A DNA stretch of 5,528 bases, taken from NCBI GenBank assembly GCA_021802595.1, contig JAJZRT010000295.1:1-5528 (forward strand), written 5' to 3'. Position numbers and translations under genes: made by a program. The notes under the pieces were generated by a model. The model did no database searches and had not been told where the DNA came from. It saw only the letters and a program-made list of their open reading frames with translations. Positions 4,427-5,528 of this stretch are shown piece by piece (positions within the stretch are counted from its first letter, which is position 1; each line of letters starts with the position of its first letter). This DNA is from Pseudomonadota bacterium (GTDB lineage: Bacteria; Pseudomonadota; Gammaproteobacteria; Burkholderiales; Thiobacillaceae).

Positions 4427-5528
4427 ATGCTGAAAACCATCGTCCCCGCCCGTCTCGAATTCAGGGACGGCGTCCCGTATTCCGCCGCCTACGGCGACAT
4501 CTACCATTCCGCCGACGGCGGCGCGGGGCAGGCGCGCCATGTGTTTCTGCAGGGCTGCGGCCTGCCGCGGGCGTGGGCGGGGCGCGAACGCTTCGTGATG
4601 CTCGAGACCGGCTTCGGCACCGGGCTCAATTTCCTGACGACCTGGGCGGCATGGCGCGACGCCCCGGCGCGTTGTGAACGGCTGCATTTCCTGTCGGTCG
4701 AGAAACACCCATTCCGCACGGAGGATCTGGCCCGGCTGCATGCGCAATGGCCGGAATTCTCCGCACTCTCCGCCGAGCTGCTGGCGAACTGGCCCATGCT
4801 GACGCCGGGCTTCCACCGCATCGCGCTCGACGGCGGGCGGGTGCAGCTCACCCTGATGCTGGGCGACGCGCTCGACTGCCTGCCCGAGGTGCACGCCGGC
4901 GTGGACGCGTTCTATCTGGATGGCTTCGCGCCTGACTGCAATGCAGACCTGTGGCAGCCCGGGCTGTTCGACACCCTGGCGCGGCTGGCCCGTCCCGGCG
5001 CCGCCGTGGCGACCTACACCGTGGCGGCGCCGGTGCGGCAGGGCCTGATGCAGGCCGGCTTCGCCTGCGACAAGCGCGCCGGCTATGGCCGCAAGCGGCA
5101 TTGCCTAAGCGCGCGCTTCGCGGGTCCACCTAATGTGATTTCCGTAAATCATGACAGCCATCAACCACCGTTCGGGCTGAGCTTGTCGAAGCCCCGTGGC
5201 CACTCGGACATGCCCTTCGACAAGCTCAGGGCGAACGGGAACATTGTCCGCGATGCACCCACCGTGCCGCGACACGTCGCCGTCATTGGCGCCGGCGTGG
5301 CGGGCTCCGCAACTGCCCATGCTCTGGCGCAGCGCGGCCTGGACGTCACCGTGATCGAGCGCGCCGCGGCGCCGGCACAGGCCGCGTCGGGCAATCCGGT
5401 GGCCGTGTTCCGGCCGGTGATCTCGCGCGACGACAACCGCGCCACGCGCCTGACGCGCGCCGCGTTCCTGCATGATCTGCATACCTGGCCGACCCTGTCC
5501 GGCCTGAAGTGGTCGACCTGCGGCGTGC
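4427..5528 (+). CDS. mnmC: Bifunctional tRNA wobble-uridine enzyme MnmC (methyltransferase + FAD oxidase), 3' end beyond window
   Basis: MnmC catalyses the last two steps of mnm5(s2)U34 synthesis in tRNA. Its FAD-dependent domain removes the carboxymethyl group from cmnm5U, and its SAM-dependent domain methylates the resulting nm5U. The frame is open for 367 codons to the edge; full proteins are usually over 600 residues. The N-terminal MnmD domain shows the SAM-binding motif ETGFGTGLNF (60-69), SVEKHPF, DGFAP (165-169) followed by a conserved N and W, and GYGRKRH near its end (about residue 225). The FAD domain begins with the dinucleotide-binding fold VAVIGAGVAGS (284-294) and continues with ASGNP and FRPVIS, as in MnmC. 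Between them, residues 247-271 are encoded by an inserted palindromic repeat without loss of frame. ATG 4427 is chosen because the MLKTIVPARLEFRDG start matches the family's N-terminal strand pattern. It is divergent from the efflux operon and functionally unrelated to it. Confidence 0.93.
   Translation, partial: MLKTIVPARLEFRDGVPYSAAYGDIYHSADGGAGQARHVFLQGCGLPRAWAGRERFVMLETGFGTGLNFLTTWAAWRDAPARCERLHFLSVEKHPFRTEDLARLHAQWPEFSALSAELLANWPMLTPGFHRIALDGGRVQLTLMLGDALDCLPEVHAGVDAFYLDGFAPDCNADLWQPGLFDTLARLARPGAAVATYTVAAPVRQGLMQAGFACDKRAGYGRKRHCLSARFAGPPNVISVNHDSHQPPFGLSLSKPRGHSDMPFDKLRANGNIVRDAPTVPRHVAVIGAGVAGSATAHALAQRGLDVTVIERAAAPAQAASGNPVAVFRPVISRDDNRATRLTRAAFLHDLHTWPTLSGLKWSTCGV
5168..5238. repeat. 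GTTCG-type palindromic element inserted in the mnmC coding sequence
   Basis: Arms at 5168-5191 (beginning CCGTTCGGGCTGAGCTTG) and 5215-5238 (ending AAGCTCAGGGCGAACGG) are inverse complements at 22 of 24 bases; the two mismatches are adjacent, and a 23-base loop separates the arms. The left arm with its AACCACC lead-in matches the head units at about 2324-2340 and 2405-2420, and the right arm matches the tail unit at 2264-2290, so this is the same repeat family as in the efflux operon. It is translated as PPFGLSLSKP (247-256) and MPFDKLRANG (262-271) in the MnmC linker. An A+T-rich stretch (about 5131-5166), unlike the surrounding G+C-rich gene, lies just before it. Confidence 0.85.

Noticed and set aside
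4148..5101. Minus-strand open frame (317 codons) across the adaptor start, the divergent promoter and mnmC
   Set aside because: It overlaps two well-supported genes in other frames and reads as their complement; the start it would use lies deep inside mnmC.
5151..5262. Split of mnmC into separate mnmD and oxidase genes at the palindrome
   Set aside because: The ATG at 5151 is out of frame, and stop-like TAA and TGA triplets at 5131-5153 are also out of frame. The frame joining both domains is uninterrupted.

Overview
The window is high-GC proteobacterial DNA. A MacA/MacB-type efflux operon, a fused mnmC gene and GTTCG-type extragenic palindromes together fit a Beta- or Gammaproteobacterium. 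Betaproteobacteria is my guess, but no 16S or other taxonomic marker is present.

Left and centre, minus strand (4382 down to 1): an ABC-type export operon read right to left. It encodes a membrane-anchored periplasmic adaptor (3228-4382), an ABC ATPase overlapping it by an ATGA junction (2560-3231), a first FtsX/MacB-like permease (1005-2207) and a second, paralogous permease cut by the window edge (1-813). One ATPase with two different permeases suggests a homodimeric ATPase under a heterodimeric membrane part, coupled by the adaptor to an outer-membrane channel not seen here. Two gaps interrupt the operon. The 352-base gap between ATPase and first permease (2208-2559) is filled with palindromic repeats, including a 79-bp tandem duplication. 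The 191-base gap between the permeases (814-1004) holds a long nested inverted repeat. Its mismatches are almost all of the kind that become G-U pairs in the operon's own mRNA.

Right, plus strand (4427-5528, runs off the edge): mnmC, the bifunctional enzyme that finishes the mnm5(s2)U modification of tRNA wobble uridine. It diverges from the efflux operon across only 44 bases, which contain an 11-base palindrome. The reading frame stays open through a copy of the same GTTCG palindrome family, inserted between the methyltransferase and FAD-oxidase domains and adding about 25 residues of repeat-derived linker.

I see no tRNA, rRNA, CRISPR, insertion sequence or transposase gene. No wholly new system is evident. 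The points most worth checking are the translated palindrome in mnmC and the structured RNA candidate between the two permease genes.
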